A DNA stretch of 64,000 nt, taken from Pycnococcus provasolii (lineage: Eukaryota > Chlorophyta > Pseudoscourfieldiophyceae > Pseudoscourfieldiales). Under the pieces are notes generated by a model. The model did no database searches. It saw only the letters and a list, made by a program, of their open reading frames with translations, and was not told where the DNA came from. Shown here piece by piece: positions 1-9,361 of the stretch; the first letter of the stretch is position 1, and the number at the start of each line of letters is the position of its first letter. Location of the stretch: NCBI GenBank assembly GCA_049487715.1, contig CP150558.1:62001-126000 (forward strand), read 5' to 3'. A program made the position numbers and the translations under genes.

Positions 1-654
1 CGACGCCGCCACCTCACGTGGGAGGTACCCCACCACCACACCTTTCTCTTTTTGAGAAGACGTTGCGAGTTTGTCCTTTTCTTTTTTTTCGTTGGCGTGC
101 TCACCATCGTCGTTCAGACTGTTGACTTTCGATCTGAGTGGCGACGAAGAGAGTCGCATTTTCTTCGACGGAGATGGAGATGACTGTGAAGGTGGCTTAG
201 CGACGATTGCGAGTGCGTTCGCGTCGTGGGAGTTGGCGTGTTCGCGTGATAAGATAAGACCAAGACCGCTTTGAGCGAGCGTGCTTGCAGATTGTTTCTG
301 TATGCATCGCGGTACGGCGAGGGACGTCGTCAGCACGTACTCGAATCCTGAGTCGTCAGGGGAGGAGGGGGCATCAGGAGGAGCAGGCGCCATCACCACC
401 CACCCACCTCTCTGATCTCTCTCTCCTGTGTGCTTGATTTCCAAGGTTCGTGTGCAAGGACGTCACCAGAATGGGAATGGGAAAGCGGACTCGGCGGATT
501 CTGCGCCGGGCCGGGCCCACCAACTCGGCCGGGCCCGCCGCAGTCCCCGAGCCCAGGGCCCACGAACCCCGAACGCGCCGCGCGGCCCGCGCCACATCTC
601 AGTCGCGCCAGAAGCCTCCTTCTGCCCATGCTGCTTCGCCAACGCCGGCGTGCT
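1..654. other. No convincing gene
   Basis: The short open frames here overlap on both strands and give compositionally odd translations rich in Arg, Ser and Pro. I see no conserved motif, RNA gene or repeat. It may be downstream flank of the decayed fragment that ends at 655. Confidence 0.4.
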
Positions 655-1437
655 TCACGCTCGGCCGGTGTCCTCAGGCTTCCACGACGAGCTTGCTCTT
701 CGCGTCCACGACGAGCTTGCTCTTGACACTTTCGTGCGTTCCAACTCGGGGTAGAAGATGTGCGGAGGATGAAGCAACGTGCCGTCTTCCTTGAGCTTCT
801 CCATGAAGGTGACGTGCGCAGACAGCTTGGTCTTGTTCTCATCTGGTTGCCAGATGAAGTGCCAAGCGGAACACGCAGCGACGGCAGGTGCAGTTCGTGA
901 TCAACCACGACGACGGCGAACGAGTTAACTTCGATGCCGTCCAGAAGTATACAGAGAAACGTTTTAAAGCACTTTCGTGTGTGTTTAAGAAGAGCAGAGT
1001 CCAATAGAAGGTTGGTATTGAAACCAATAATACTATCAGAGACTATCTTAGGAGCCAGAGACGTAAGCTTGTTAAAGGCAGACATGGCCTCAGCGGCAGT
1101 CAAAAACTCGATAGTAGGCACGTACACGTGCACCGACTTTGTCGTGGTGATGAGGCCATCGATGAAGACGCGGTCGTTGTTCTTGATGATGTTGGCGATG
1201 GCCGCGTCGATTTTCTTCCGCGGTTGCGATTTGCGCGAGAAGGCAAGGATGAAGCCAATGCCTCTCTGCTTCAAAATCGCGCCAATGGTCTCGGACGGCC
1301 AATGGCTACCCGGAACCCAAGTGGAACCTTGTTGGGGCGAACGGGCCAAAGAACACCCACGCGTCCCACGCAGACTTCAGCGTCATGATGGTGAAGTTCT
1401 TCAGCTCGCCGTTCCCGCGGCGCTCAGCTATCGACAT
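655..1437 (-). pseudogene. Decayed protein-coding fragment, family unknown
   Basis: Read on the minus strand from an ATG at 1435-1437, the translation opens as MSIAERRGNGELKNFTIM and continues with a globular-looking segment (…WDAWVFFGP…). A stop follows after about 43 codons. Shifting one frame restores a protein-like segment of about 140 residues (…GFILAFSRKS…NDRVFIDGL…). A further shift near 880 restores another (…WHFIWQPDENK…EKLKEDGTLLHPP…), which ends at a TGA at 655-657. Three consecutive segments, each with ordinary amino-acid composition and each in a different frame, are what a frameshifted gene or an error-rich sequence looks like. I do not recognise the family; a mobile-element or viral-like origin is possible but unsupported. 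Exons joined by introns are an alternative, but no good GT-AG borders were seen at the frame changes. Confidence 0.45.
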
Positions 1438-1704
1438 CTGGTATTCAGCAGCCACTACGGCTCTTACTTAAGAGTTAAGGTTAGCAGCCTTAAGTATTCC
1501 GGACCCCTCCGTCGGGCCCTCCCTGATCCCACCCTCTCTCTAGTGAAAAGAAGGAGACCAACGGCGTATCCCGGGAAAGGTGAGGTTAAGAAGGAGAGGA
1601 GGAGGGCAAGCGAGGGGGGCAAGGGCCACAATTCTCCCACCCAAAAAAAGGCGAGGGCAAAAAGGCGAGGGAAAAAGGCTTCCAGGCGAAGTTTGGTTGA
1701 CTGT

Positions 1705-1725
1705 CCCCCCCCCCCCCCCCCCCCC
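1705..1725. repeat. Poly(C) run of 21
   Basis: An uninterrupted C homopolymer lies about 70 bp upstream of the ATG at 1798. It falls inside a long open frame that begins upstream of that ATG, but the translation there is low complexity and probably untranslated. Homopolymers of this length are error-prone in sequencing. Confidence 0.7.
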
Positions 1726-1797
1726 TCCGAAGACCCGTTGACTTGGCGCGCCTCGCCTTGCTCCCCCACAACTTACAGTACCTTGTTCCCTCCACAC

Positions 1798-4518
1798 ATG
1801 TCCGCGTTCATGTCGTCCGGTCCTGTGCGCCTGCTCCTGAACGCGACCTCCTCACCTGGGGCTGGAGTCGTCTCCGTCTCCGCGTCCGACTCCACAAATT
1901 CCGCTTCGGTCTTCGGGTTCGGGCTGTCGACCATATTCTTCGGGGTCAACTTACTCGTCACCGCGGCCGCCAACTGGTACACCAAGAAGACGGAGAGGGA
2001 GGAGAGACAAAAACAGGCCAAGGCGGCGTCGGAAAGACAACTCGACAACCAAAAGGCGATCAAAACCTTGCAGGAAGACCTGCTTCGAACCAGAAGGCAG
2101 CTTGACAAGAAAGATAAGGAAACGTCAACCATGCTGCAGTACTACAGACCGCTCGTGCTATCCATGTACGACCTGCAGAGCCGTATCAAACAGCTCATTG
2201 GCGAGGACTTCGTGCGCAACTTCTTTGCAGGCCACCCTCGTCAGGCACTCTACATGGTCGTCAACACTATCTATGTCTTCTCCGAACTGCTCGCGTGGAT
2301 GTCAATCATGCGTGAGGAGGTGCAAGTCTTAACCCCGGTTCTTGGGCAAGAATTCACAACGCAGGAGCTGCTTGACACCATAAACGCGCTCGGATTCATG
2401 CTCAGCGGCGAGACAGCAGCGCAAGGATGTGACCCTAAAAAGAGGTCGAGCCACTTCTTGCTGCTTAAAGGACAGCAGCGCCTCGTCGGCGAAGCAGTCA
2501 TGGAGGAAAGTAAGCAGAGGAAGGATGACGCATTCGATACGACGTTCTACGTACCGATGACGTACTTCAACTTTCGCACAAAACTCACCAAAGATACACA
2601 AGGACTTGGGCCAGGCGATGCGACGGCCGGTTCCAATCCTCCTCGCGCGGAGCCGGATGCAGACAAGTATAAAAAAGCGGAAGTTGCGACGGAAAATCTC
2701 AAACCCATCGCAGATTTCCTGCGCACGAACAACACGGCGCTGTGCCAAGGCGTCGAACCGGTCATCAATTCGGTCCTCGATTTTTACGATCTCGTCATTC
2801 CCGTCATGGAAGATAAAGTAGATGCTGATCTTGCGTACCGCACGCGCAAGCGCCTTGTTGCGATCCACGCTGTTCTGATTCTCTTCATCATGATCATGGA
2901 TCCGGAGACGGATAAGGATTACGACAAGGTTGGCAGGGAAGGTGAGTCGTATCCCGGCGCCACGTCTTCGATGTGGTCGCATGAGGAATCGCACGGTCTC
3001 AGCGGCCACGGACCGCTGCTGAAGCACGAGGCGATCTTGCTCAACTTCTTCTGTATCAAAGATGGGTGGCACATGGAGCTGGTGGACTTTCTCATCGGAC
3101 CGAAAGGGCTTTCGGAGAAAGGACCCTTCTCCATTTCTCCGAATGTTGCATTTAATCCTGGGCTGGGATTCCTCACGAAGTACCTCGACTACTTTCCCCT
3201 TCGCGATGAAAAGGGCAGACTGATCGGTGTCGCAGAAGACCGGGTAGCTGGTGATGCAGCCGACGAAGAAAAACAATTATGCAAGGAACTCGCAGAAAGC
3301 CTCGAAAAATTCGGCGGCAAAGATCGCGAAAAGGCGGCTAAATCTGTGCAGGATGCCAGGGCAGATATCGTCGAGTCGTGCAAGAGTGAGAAGCCAAAGT
3401 ATATCCCTCACGCCGAACTTGAACCACTGGACTACGATGGTGCGACATATTTCTACGACCTGAGCAGTATAAAAGAGGCGGAGAGAAAAGTACTCATGGA
3501 CATGTACTTTCGCTCGCCAGTCAATGTGCAGAAATATCTTCGTGAGGATCTGAGAAATGCGCGGATCAGGCGCATGCGTATTCGTGAGCGAACGCAGGGC
3601 AAAGAACTGCTGAAGCTCGTGGCAAATCTTGCGGTGAGTGGCTGGAACAAATTCGTTTTTATGGACACGAATCAGCAGCTGGCTTTGGCCGTGACGAAGG
3701 TGGGTAGAACCGTGGTCAAACGTGCGTTCAGTTTGAAACAGCGCGTACTTGGAAACGATCATCCAACTGGGGTGGAAAGTAAGAATGATGAGCAAATTTC
3801 GCAGCAAGATTGGCTCAAAAAATGCTCGGAGGAGTTGCGGAAGAATCCGAAGAATACAAACTCGCTCCCTCATCCGCTCAGCAGGATGTCCAGCGTCAGC
3901 TTTGCCACCGGCCGTCTGCTTCGCATGTGGTTCTACGAGAACGCGCAGTTGAGATTTCGAGATCGCAATACGAGGAAAGAGCAGAGGCAATATGACGGAA
4001 TGCTTCTTGAATTTCAGACCAAGGGACTGGACACCAGAGCGAAGAGGGGCGTCGGTTCCCAGTGGATGCGATCTACGAAACATCCGACCAAGAAGGAGCA
4101 ACTTCACTACCCGAACGACAGCCGGCTTTACAAGTTCACGGAAGGCATTTGGGAGGAAATGTCCCCAGAGGAAATTATGGAAGTGTACAAAGAGGTGCGA
4201 AGACGGAGAGACACGGAGTCGGACATTTCGAGTACGCAGCGCGTGTGCGCACGCGGCCTGTTTAACGTGGCGGAGGAGAATAAGGAGCGGAAGGAGGAGA
4301 AAGAGGAGCGGAAGGAGGAGCGGAAGGAGAAGGCCGTATTGAGGCGGACAAAATCAGGGCGGCGCCTCACCGCCTCACCGCCGCCGCCGACAAACAAGCC
4401 ACCAGCTCACTCGGAGGAAGAAATTGCACTGCCACCGCTTATTGCCTCGCCACCAAATCGATCGGCTACCGTTCACCCGGCGCCTGAGGTTCGCTCGGCG
4501 GCGGATCTCGGTGAGTGA
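1798..4518 (+). CDS. Large membrane-anchored coiled-coil protein, unknown function
   Basis: 906 residues. The frame stays open upstream to about 934, but that part overlaps the decayed fragment and crosses a poly(C) run, so the ATG at 1798 is preferred. Visible features are: a hydrophobic segment at about 39-57 (FGFGLSTIFFGVNLLVTAAA); a charged Lys/Glu/Gln-rich coiled coil at about 60-108; then YYRPLVLSMYDLQSRI at 115-130, followed by a long mixed globular region. I recall a similar 'YRxPLlxaaxDLQsRiyN' signature in uncharacterised proteins of algae and cyanobacteria, but could not check this. The C-terminus carries a run of EERKEE-type charged repeats (about residues 830-850) and a Pro-rich tail. 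The gene converges on the next one with 65 bp between stop codons. Topology suggests a single-pass membrane protein with a large soluble domain. No catalytic motif was seen. Confidence 0.75.
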   Translation: MSAFMSSGPVRLLLNATSSPGAGVVSVSASDSTNSASVFGFGLSTIFFGVNLLVTAAANWYTKKTEREERQKQAKAASERQLDNQKAIKTLQEDLLRTRRQLDKKDKETSTMLQYYRPLVLSMYDLQSRIKQLIGEDFVRNFFAGHPRQALYMVVNTIYVFSELLAWMSIMREEVQVLTPVLGQEFTTQELLDTINALGFMLSGETAAQGCDPKKRSSHFLLLKGQQRLVGEAVMEESKQRKDDAFDTTFYVPMTYFNFRTKLTKDTQGLGPGDATAGSNPPRAEPDADKYKKAEVATENLKPIADFLRTNNTALCQGVEPVINSVLDFYDLVIPVMEDKVDADLAYRTRKRLVAIHAVLILFIMIMDPETDKDYDKVGREGESYPGATSSMWSHEESHGLSGHGPLLKHEAILLNFFCIKDGWHMELVDFLIGPKGLSEKGPFSISPNVAFNPGLGFLTKYLDYFPLRDEKGRLIGVAEDRVAGDAADEEKQLCKELAESLEKFGGKDREKAAKSVQDARADIVESCKSEKPKYIPHAELEPLDYDGATYFYDLSSIKEAERKVLMDMYFRSPVNVQKYLREDLRNARIRRMRIRERTQGKELLKLVANLAVSGWNKFVFMDTNQQLALAVTKVGRTVVKRAFSLKQRVLGNDHPTGVESKNDEQISQQDWLKKCSEELRKNPKNTNSLPHPLSRMSSVSFATGRLLRMWFYENAQLRFRDRNTRKEQRQYDGMLLEFQTKGLDTRAKRGVGSQWMRSTKHPTKKEQLHYPNDSRLYKFTEGIWEEMSPEEIMEVYKEVRRRRDTESDISSTQRVCARGLFNVAEENKERKEEKEERKEERKEKAVLRRTKSGRRLTASPPPPTNKPPAHSEEEIALPPLIASPPNRSATVHPAPEVRSAADLGE

Positions 4519-4583
4519 AGGGATCGACTCCGCTGTCCAACTTATCATCTTTAATACAAACGCATGATAAATATCGTTCTGTT

Positions 4584-5123
4584 TTACAATGCAGCAAGTC
4601 GCTCAAGCTCGCGCGCCGCAGCTTCGTACTCCTCCCTGAGCTCCTCTTCCCGCGTTCGGTGCAGCACACAGCTGCCGTGCCAAGCGGTTGGCGTAGCGAA
4701 GGCTGGTTGACGTTCGTCGTAGGTTGGCTGCACGCTGCGCAGAGCTTCCCGCTTTTCGCTGTCGCATTCGGCGGCGTCCGTGGGCGCCGCGCCAATTTGC
4801 CACCTGATTCGCACGTGTCTTTGTATCACCTCCGCCGCCTTCTCTCTGCGCGCGTGTCTCGCGAGTTCCTCCGCTCGTCGTTTTCGCTCTGCGATGAAGG
4901 CGATGTCGCGTTCTATTCTGAGGTTTCTGCTTCTGTCCAACTTATCTTTATTTTCTCGCTGGTGTTCGAGAAGCACGTGAAGTGCGTGTTCGTGGTTCTC
5001 CTTTCTCCTTCTCTCCGCGTCGTCGATGACAATCAAGAGTTTATCGATGAGGTCAACGAGCGCGGGTTGCGACAGCGCGGCGAGCGCGTCGCGCGTCAGC
5101 GGAACGTCCGCGTACTTGTCCAT
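4584..5123 (-). CDS. Coiled-coil protein with IQ-like motif
   Basis: 179 residues from the ATG at 5121-5123 (MDKYADVPLTRDALAAL). The open frame extends further 5' but with low-complexity sequence. After a short N-terminal domain (about 1-45), the protein is a continuous charged helix rich in Arg/Glu/Lys (about 45-115), containing AAEVIQRHVRIRWQ. That resembles an IQ calmodulin-binding helix (IQxxxRxxxxR pattern, imperfect). The C-terminus is again acidic helix (REEELREEYEAAARELERL). Such short IQ/coiled-coil proteins are often axonemal or centriolar. That is inference, though an STPGR flagellar protein is encoded elsewhere in the window. It is transcribed convergently with the gene ending at 4518. 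Confidence 0.7.
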   Translation of the reverse strand: MDKYADVPLTRDALAALSQPALVDLIDKLLIVIDDAERRRKENHEHALHVLLEHQRENKDKLDRSRNLRIERDIAFIAERKRRAEELARHARREKAAEVIQRHVRIRWQIGAAPTDAAECDSEKREALRSVQPTYDERQPAFATPTAWHGSCVLHRTREEELREEYEAAARELERLAAL

Positions 5124-5260
5124 GGATGGGTCCACTAAAAGAAAACCGAAAAACAAACGGATGACCTGAAAAAACGAGCTTAACTTAACGTTCACGTTAA
5201 GGCCAGGCCACTTAAGGCAAGAGGCACGAGCACAAAGAACGGGTAACTTCACGAGCTCAA

Positions 5261-5298
5261 GAAAATGAAAAATGAAAATGAAAATGAAAATGAAAATG
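5261..5298. repeat. Short tandem repeat (GAAAAT)n
   Basis: About six copies of a GAAAAT-type hexamer lie upstream of the IQ-like gene (minus strand). Nothing indicates more than simple-sequence DNA in its 5' region. Confidence 0.8.
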
Positions 5299-5748
5299 TG
5301 AAAAAGTGAAAATGAACATCTTCTTCCCGAGAGGCCGAGAAGAAGTTCCGTCTCGCGTGTGTCTCGGGAGCGGGGGCAAAAAAGGCCCCCCCCGCGGGGT
5401 GAGGTCCGGCCCCCGGTCATTCGGTCAACGCAACACGCAAGTTCGAATCCTCTCCTTGGCCCGAAGGCCCGGGTGTCACGCTGCCCTGGGCACGGCACTG
5501 TGCCACCTGCATACTACTTCTGAAACCTCGCCACGGCACCACGCCACCTCCAACACCACACCTCAACTCGCCTTAGATCTCCTTTGTTTTCTCCGTCAGC
5601 CACACCACAACTTAAGGCACCACCTGTACCACGTGTGCGTTCACCAAGCCAAGTAGAGTCAAGAAGTTCTGTAACAAGTGAACACCAACACCACACCACA
5701 CCTTGTCGTCAGCGTACGCCACAGACGTACACAAAAACGCGTCGACAA

Positions 5749-6072
5749 CTAAAGTCGGTCGTCCAACTCCAGGGGAAGGGCAACACCCAACCCTCCACCT
5801 AACGGTCCCTTTGTTAACAAACTCCCGACACCTTGGGGGAGGGTCCCAAACCTCAACCAACCTTCGCCAGGCAAAAGCCCTTGGGGTTGGGGGAAACCAA
5901 AACACCATCTCCTATCGCCTCCTCTCCTCTCCTTAAACCCCAAACACATAGCGGCGGTGGCGGCACCTTCGGCGGCGGCGGTTACCGGCGACGACAACGG
6001 TTCGTCGACACCAACAAATTCGGTGCCACTGTCGTAAACTTCCTCATAGTCATACCTTCCTCTTTTCCCCAT
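5749..6072 (-). CDS. Possible small protein, unknown
   Basis: 107 residues from the ATG at 6070-6072. The N-terminal third looks like real protein (MGKRGRYDYEEVYDSG, then EFVGVDEPLSSPV). The remainder is low-complexity Gly/Pro/Leu-rich and may not be coding. A helix-like segment in another minus-strand frame just upstream (6170-6290) could be a preceding exon of the same gene, with a GT donor after the codons for SFPVA. I could not find a convincing acceptor or start codon for that model. No family recognised. Confidence 0.3.
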   Translation of the reverse strand: MGKRGRYDYEEVYDSGTEFVGVDEPLSSPVTAAAEGAATAAMCLGFKERRGGDRRWCFGFPQPQGLLPGEGWLRFGTLPQGVGSLLTKGPLGGGLGVALPLELDDRL

Positions 6073-6476
6073 AGTAAACAAGAATCACTCGTGCAAGAAC
6101 CGCTCCAAAGAAAGCGGCCGGGTGTAAGGGGTCAAAGGGGGAGAAGTCAAGGGGAGAAGTCTGTGGGGAGTGTTCACCGCGACTGGAAAGCTGCGACTGG
6201 CGTCCTTCTGCACTTCGTGCAACACTGCCAGTTCTTTTTCGGCACGCGCCACAGCTTTTTCCGTGTCAGTCACTCGCGCGGGGCAGCCATCATGCTCTTG
6301 GGCGCAGGCGAAAATCCGGGCCCCTCCTCGCTTGGTGAGGTGGGGATCAACGGATTTCGCACCAAGCAATTAATTCAACGACGAATCCCCGGGGCAAACC
6401 GATTCCCGCCCATCCCTCCCTCCCCAGACGGGCCTCTACTCTCACATCACATCACGTCATTCTCATCAGCCTTTGC

Positions 6477-8003
6477 ATGCGCACGACGTTCACGCGGCGA
6501 GGCACGTCGCTCAAGGCGTCGTTCGAGGCGCACGTGTGGCGCCATACGCCCACCCACAGACGTGCTGCTCACAGAAGTATGGCCGCACCAAAGAATAGTG
6601 CGCATTCTTCCGCAGAGTCTCTCGTGTCGCTCATCCACGATACGCCGACACAACTTGTCGCGCACGTCACAGGAGGAGGGGCGAGCGCAATCGCAGCCAT
6701 GCTCGCCGTGCCGGGGGCGAGCAGAACCGTCGTCGAGGCGAACGTGCCGTATGCGCAGACTTGCGGATGGGACACAATTGCGAGGTCCACCGACGGATAC
6801 CTAGACAGCGCGAGCGTACACCAGAAACCCGACGGATTCTCCTTCGCTTCGCCGGACGCCGCCATCGCATTCGCTATTGCCGCCTACAGGCGGTGCGTCG
6901 CCGTGTCGTCGCCGGGAACGCCGTGCGTTGGCGTCGCGGCGGCGTGTGCTCTCGCCTCGAACCGAACGCTCAAGGGAGGGACACGTGTGCACATCGCATA
7001 TGCCAACGACACGCACATCGCGCTCACATCGGCAAGTCTCGCGATGCCCGACGAGGATAGCGGCGTGTCCGTGCGCTCCGAGCACGAGGCTAGCGCTGCC
7101 AGCATGGTGCTTCATGCTGCGGCGGAGGCGTGCGGCATATCTCGTACGGATGCGGAGGCGCTACACGTTCCACCTACGAACGTACAAGACCTTAAGCGCT
7201 TTGAGCTCGGCGTGGGCGGCGGCGCTGACGTGAACGACATGGCACTCCGACTGCACCTCGCGTGCGACGACGGCGTCGACGGCAACGAAAGTCGCGCAAC
7301 ATTCGAGCGCGCGATCGCCATGGTGCACGGCACCGCCGCCGCCTCGCGGCTGCTGTGCGGTCGTTGCGCGTACTTCCCGCCCACGGGCGCACCGGCACTT
7401 CCATTCGGCGCGCTTCCACAGCCATCCCGTCGGCTCATCGCACCTGGATCGTTCAACCCACCGCACAGAGGCCACGTTGCGATGATGCGTGCGGCAGCTG
7501 ACGTGTTTGGCGTCGCATACCCCGACGGCGTCGTCGCGGAGCTGAGCGTCGCGAATGCAGATAAGGGCGTCCTTCCCGCCGACGAGGTGGCTTCGCGTGT
7601 TGCGTCGTATCGTGCCGCATCGTCGTCTCTGCCGCTTCCCGGCTTGGCGATTACGCAGTTTGCGCTGTTCAGCGAAAAGGCGCGACTGTTTCCTGGCTCA
7701 TCGTTCGTCGTGGGATACGACACGGCGGTTCGCATTATGGATAAGAAGTACACGGACGGCGACTTGGACAAGCTCGTGGACAGTTTGGTGGAGATGGTTC
7801 GTCTGGGCGTGCGCATCGGCGTCGCGGGTCGCGCGGACAAGGACGGTTCGTACAAGACGCTCGAGGATGCGTTTGCAGAGCGCGGCGCGGGTATTAGTCC
7901 GACTTTGCTTGAGCGCGTGTTTGTGAGCGTTCCGAACGAGCGCGTGGACGTGAGCTCGACGGAACTGCGCGCAAAAGAAAACAACTGCACGCAATTAAGA
8001 TAA
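6477..8003 (+). CDS. At2g01220-type nucleotidylyltransferase-like protein
   Basis: 508 residues. The C-terminal part is an HxGH-superfamily nucleotidylyltransferase: APGSFNPPHRGHVAMM at about 322-337 carries the GxFxPxHxGH ATP-binding signature, and VSSTELRAK near the C-terminus matches the distal ISSTxxR motif. The N-terminal ~300 residues (…QLVAHVTGGGASAIAAML…) resemble the N-terminal domain that I recall preceding the transferase in plant At2g01220-type and fungal proteins, possibly of CinA-like fold. The reaction is expected to be AMP or CMP transfer to a phosphorylated small molecule; the substrate cannot be read from the sequence. The first 34 residues are Arg/Thr/His-rich with almost no acidic residues, fitting an organelle presequence. 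The internal ATG at 6579 (MAAPKNSA) would give a cytosolic form. The TAA stop is followed about 60 bp later by telomere-like repeats belonging to the next promoter. Confidence 0.8.
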   Translation: MRTTFTRRGTSLKASFEAHVWRHTPTHRRAAHRSMAAPKNSAHSSAESLVSLIHDTPTQLVAHVTGGGASAIAAMLAVPGASRTVVEANVPYAQTCGWDTIARSTDGYLDSASVHQKPDGFSFASPDAAIAFAIAAYRRCVAVSSPGTPCVGVAAACALASNRTLKGGTRVHIAYANDTHIALTSASLAMPDEDSGVSVRSEHEASAASMVLHAAAEACGISRTDAEALHVPPTNVQDLKRFELGVGGGADVNDMALRLHLACDDGVDGNESRATFERAIAMVHGTAAASRLLCGRCAYFPPTGAPALPFGALPQPSRRLIAPGSFNPPHRGHVAMMRAAADVFGVAYPDGVVAELSVANADKGVLPADEVASRVASYRAASSSLPLPGLAITQFALFSEKARLFPGSSFVVGYDTAVRIMDKKYTDGDLDKLVDSLVEMVRLGVRIGVAGRADKDGSYKTLEDAFAERGAGISPTLLERVFVSVPNERVDVSSTELRAKENNCTQLR

Positions 8004-8061
8004 CACTTGTAAGCCACAAGGCCAGGAAATATCTACGATAGAGTAACACTACAAATACTCT

Positions 8062-8081
8062 CCCTAACCCTAACCCTAACC
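8062..8081 (+). repeat. Interstitial telomere-like repeat (CCCTAA)3
   Basis: Three perfect CCCTAA hexamers plus a partial copy lie 210 bp upstream of the ATG at 8292. One of at least six such runs in the window, all beside gene starts. Confidence 0.9.
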
Positions 8082-8291
8082 TCCACGCCCTCCCTCCCAG
8101 CAATCCTCCCAGGTAGGAAGCCTAGGCCAGAGTGCCTAGGCCCAGGTGGAAGTCCCCCCCCTCGCCTCGTTTTCGGGCGAAACCTCCCTCCCCTGTCACG
8201 CTTAAGCGCATGAGCCGGCCCCTCTTCTCTTCGCATGAGTCCCCATCACTCCCCATCACGCTCGTCAACCCACTCGTGATCACATAAATCC

Positions 8292-9290
8292 ATGGCGCCT
8301 GCTCATTCTCCTGTTCATATGATATCCGCGTACCTCCTTCCTTCCTCGTCATCCTCCTCGTCATCATCTGCGTTGGATTTGCGCTCACTAAGAGCGAGCT
8401 CGCGTCATGCGTTTGTCGAGCTTCTTTCTAGTCGGCCTGCACATGCGGTGGTTTCCTCGTCAAATCTACCTTCAAATCAACACAGTGTCGTCATTGCGCT
8501 CGCACATCCTCCCTCTCACGGTCATTCCTCTCATTCTTCTTCATCGTTTTCTTTGGAAATCAACGTCCCCATCGCGCTTGCGCTCTTATGCGGACAACGC
8601 GTCGTCGCAACGACATGGCTCGACAACGCCAAAGAACACCAAACGCCACCCAAAAAGTACGACGCCAAGATACTGGCGCCGGACGGGACGACGGCGAGCG
8701 TGACGGCAGCAACAGGCGGTCAGGCGTGTCGCAACGTTCTCCACAACGCTGTCTGTGCGCTCGCGCACTTCACGGAAACTTCCGCGCGGTGGAGCAAGGA
8801 ACAACACGAAGACGACGCCGGTATGCCTGCTCTCCTACGAGTGCTCGGTGCTCACAGTGTAGCGCGCACCGTCGGGGACGCGCTCGAGGCGACGGCGGAC
8901 AAACGTGTCGTCATCATTTGCCAAGACGAAAGCCAAGTCGAGTCTGTGCGCGGTGCTGTGGCGGCACTCGACGAGGATCGCAAATTTCACGTTGTCACAA
9001 CGAGTGACATCTTGCAGTGCGTGGCAACGGAGTCACCAACCATACCGCTCCTCGAAGACGGCGACGACGCGACTGACATTCCAAGCACACCCGTGCCAAA
9101 GGCACTGCCGCAGCACACCACGCCACGCCTCCCGTCACGAGACGTCGAGAAGAAACGTGGCAAAGAAGTCGAACAGCTTGCTACTGTAGGGCTTGGACCA
9201 AACCCCAAGCGTTTCAAGAAGCAGTATGTGCGTGCGTTGGATCCCGAGCGCCGCCTGCCGCTCGTCTCTTTCGATTATGGAGACGAATGA
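8292..9290 (+). CDS. BRCT-like domain protein
   Basis: 332 residues from the ATG at 8292. After a Ser-rich N-terminus, the segment …EINVPIALALLCGQRVVATTWLDNAKE… (about 92-118) has the feel of a BRCT C-terminal half, where alternating hydrophobics lead to a Trp followed by Leu. A second alpha/beta stretch (VARTVGDALEATADKRVVII, about 190-210) could be another BRCT-like fold. The C-terminal basic motif NPKRFKKQY followed by LPLVSFDYGDE resembles the NFKxFKK…LP motif that binds MRE11 in Nbs1/nibrin. An Nbs1-like DNA-repair role is therefore conceivable but weakly supported, and no FHA domain is visible. It is convergent with the CobW gene (71 bp between stops). Confidence 0.5.
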   Translation: MAPAHSPVHMISAYLLPSSSSSSSSSALDLRSLRASSRHAFVELLSSRPAHAVVSSSNLPSNQHSVVIALAHPPSHGHSSHSSSSFSLEINVPIALALLCGQRVVATTWLDNAKEHQTPPKKYDAKILAPDGTTASVTAATGGQACRNVLHNAVCALAHFTETSARWSKEQHEDDAGMPALLRVLGAHSVARTVGDALEATADKRVVIICQDESQVESVRGAVAALDEDRKFHVVTTSDILQCVATESPTIPLLEDGDDATDIPSTPVPKALPQHTTPRLPSRDVEKKRGKEVEQLATVGLGPNPKRFKKQYVRALDPERRLPLVSFDYGDE

Positions 9291-9361
9291 ACTCGTTTTC
9301 TCCAAGTTGTTGTGCAAAAGCAAATTGTTACATGTTTATTTTTAAATTGAACATAAAGCCC

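Larger units (their letters stand above)
5124..6476. other. 1.35-kb region between divergent genes; one weak ORF
   Basis: This region separates the minus-strand IQ-like gene from the plus-strand gene starting at 6477. It holds the GAAAAT repeat, a GC-rich hairpin-like stretch near 5388-5400, and the weak minus-strand ORF listed separately. A minus-strand segment at about 6170-6290 translates into a helix-like piece (EKAVARAEKELAVLHEV) without an in-frame ATG. Otherwise no feature was seen. Confidence 0.5.

Noticed and set aside
934-1797. N-terminal extension of the large protein at 1798 back to 934
   Set aside because: The first part overlaps the opposite-strand decayed fragment, the rest crosses a 21-C run and is compositionally unlike protein; a good ATG lies at 1798 before a membrane anchor.
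5425-5470. tRNA-like B-box GTTCGAATCC at 5441-5450
   Set aside because: The bases on either side do not pair into a T-arm (GCAAG against CCTCT) and no A-box or cloverleaf can be drawn, so it is a chance match.
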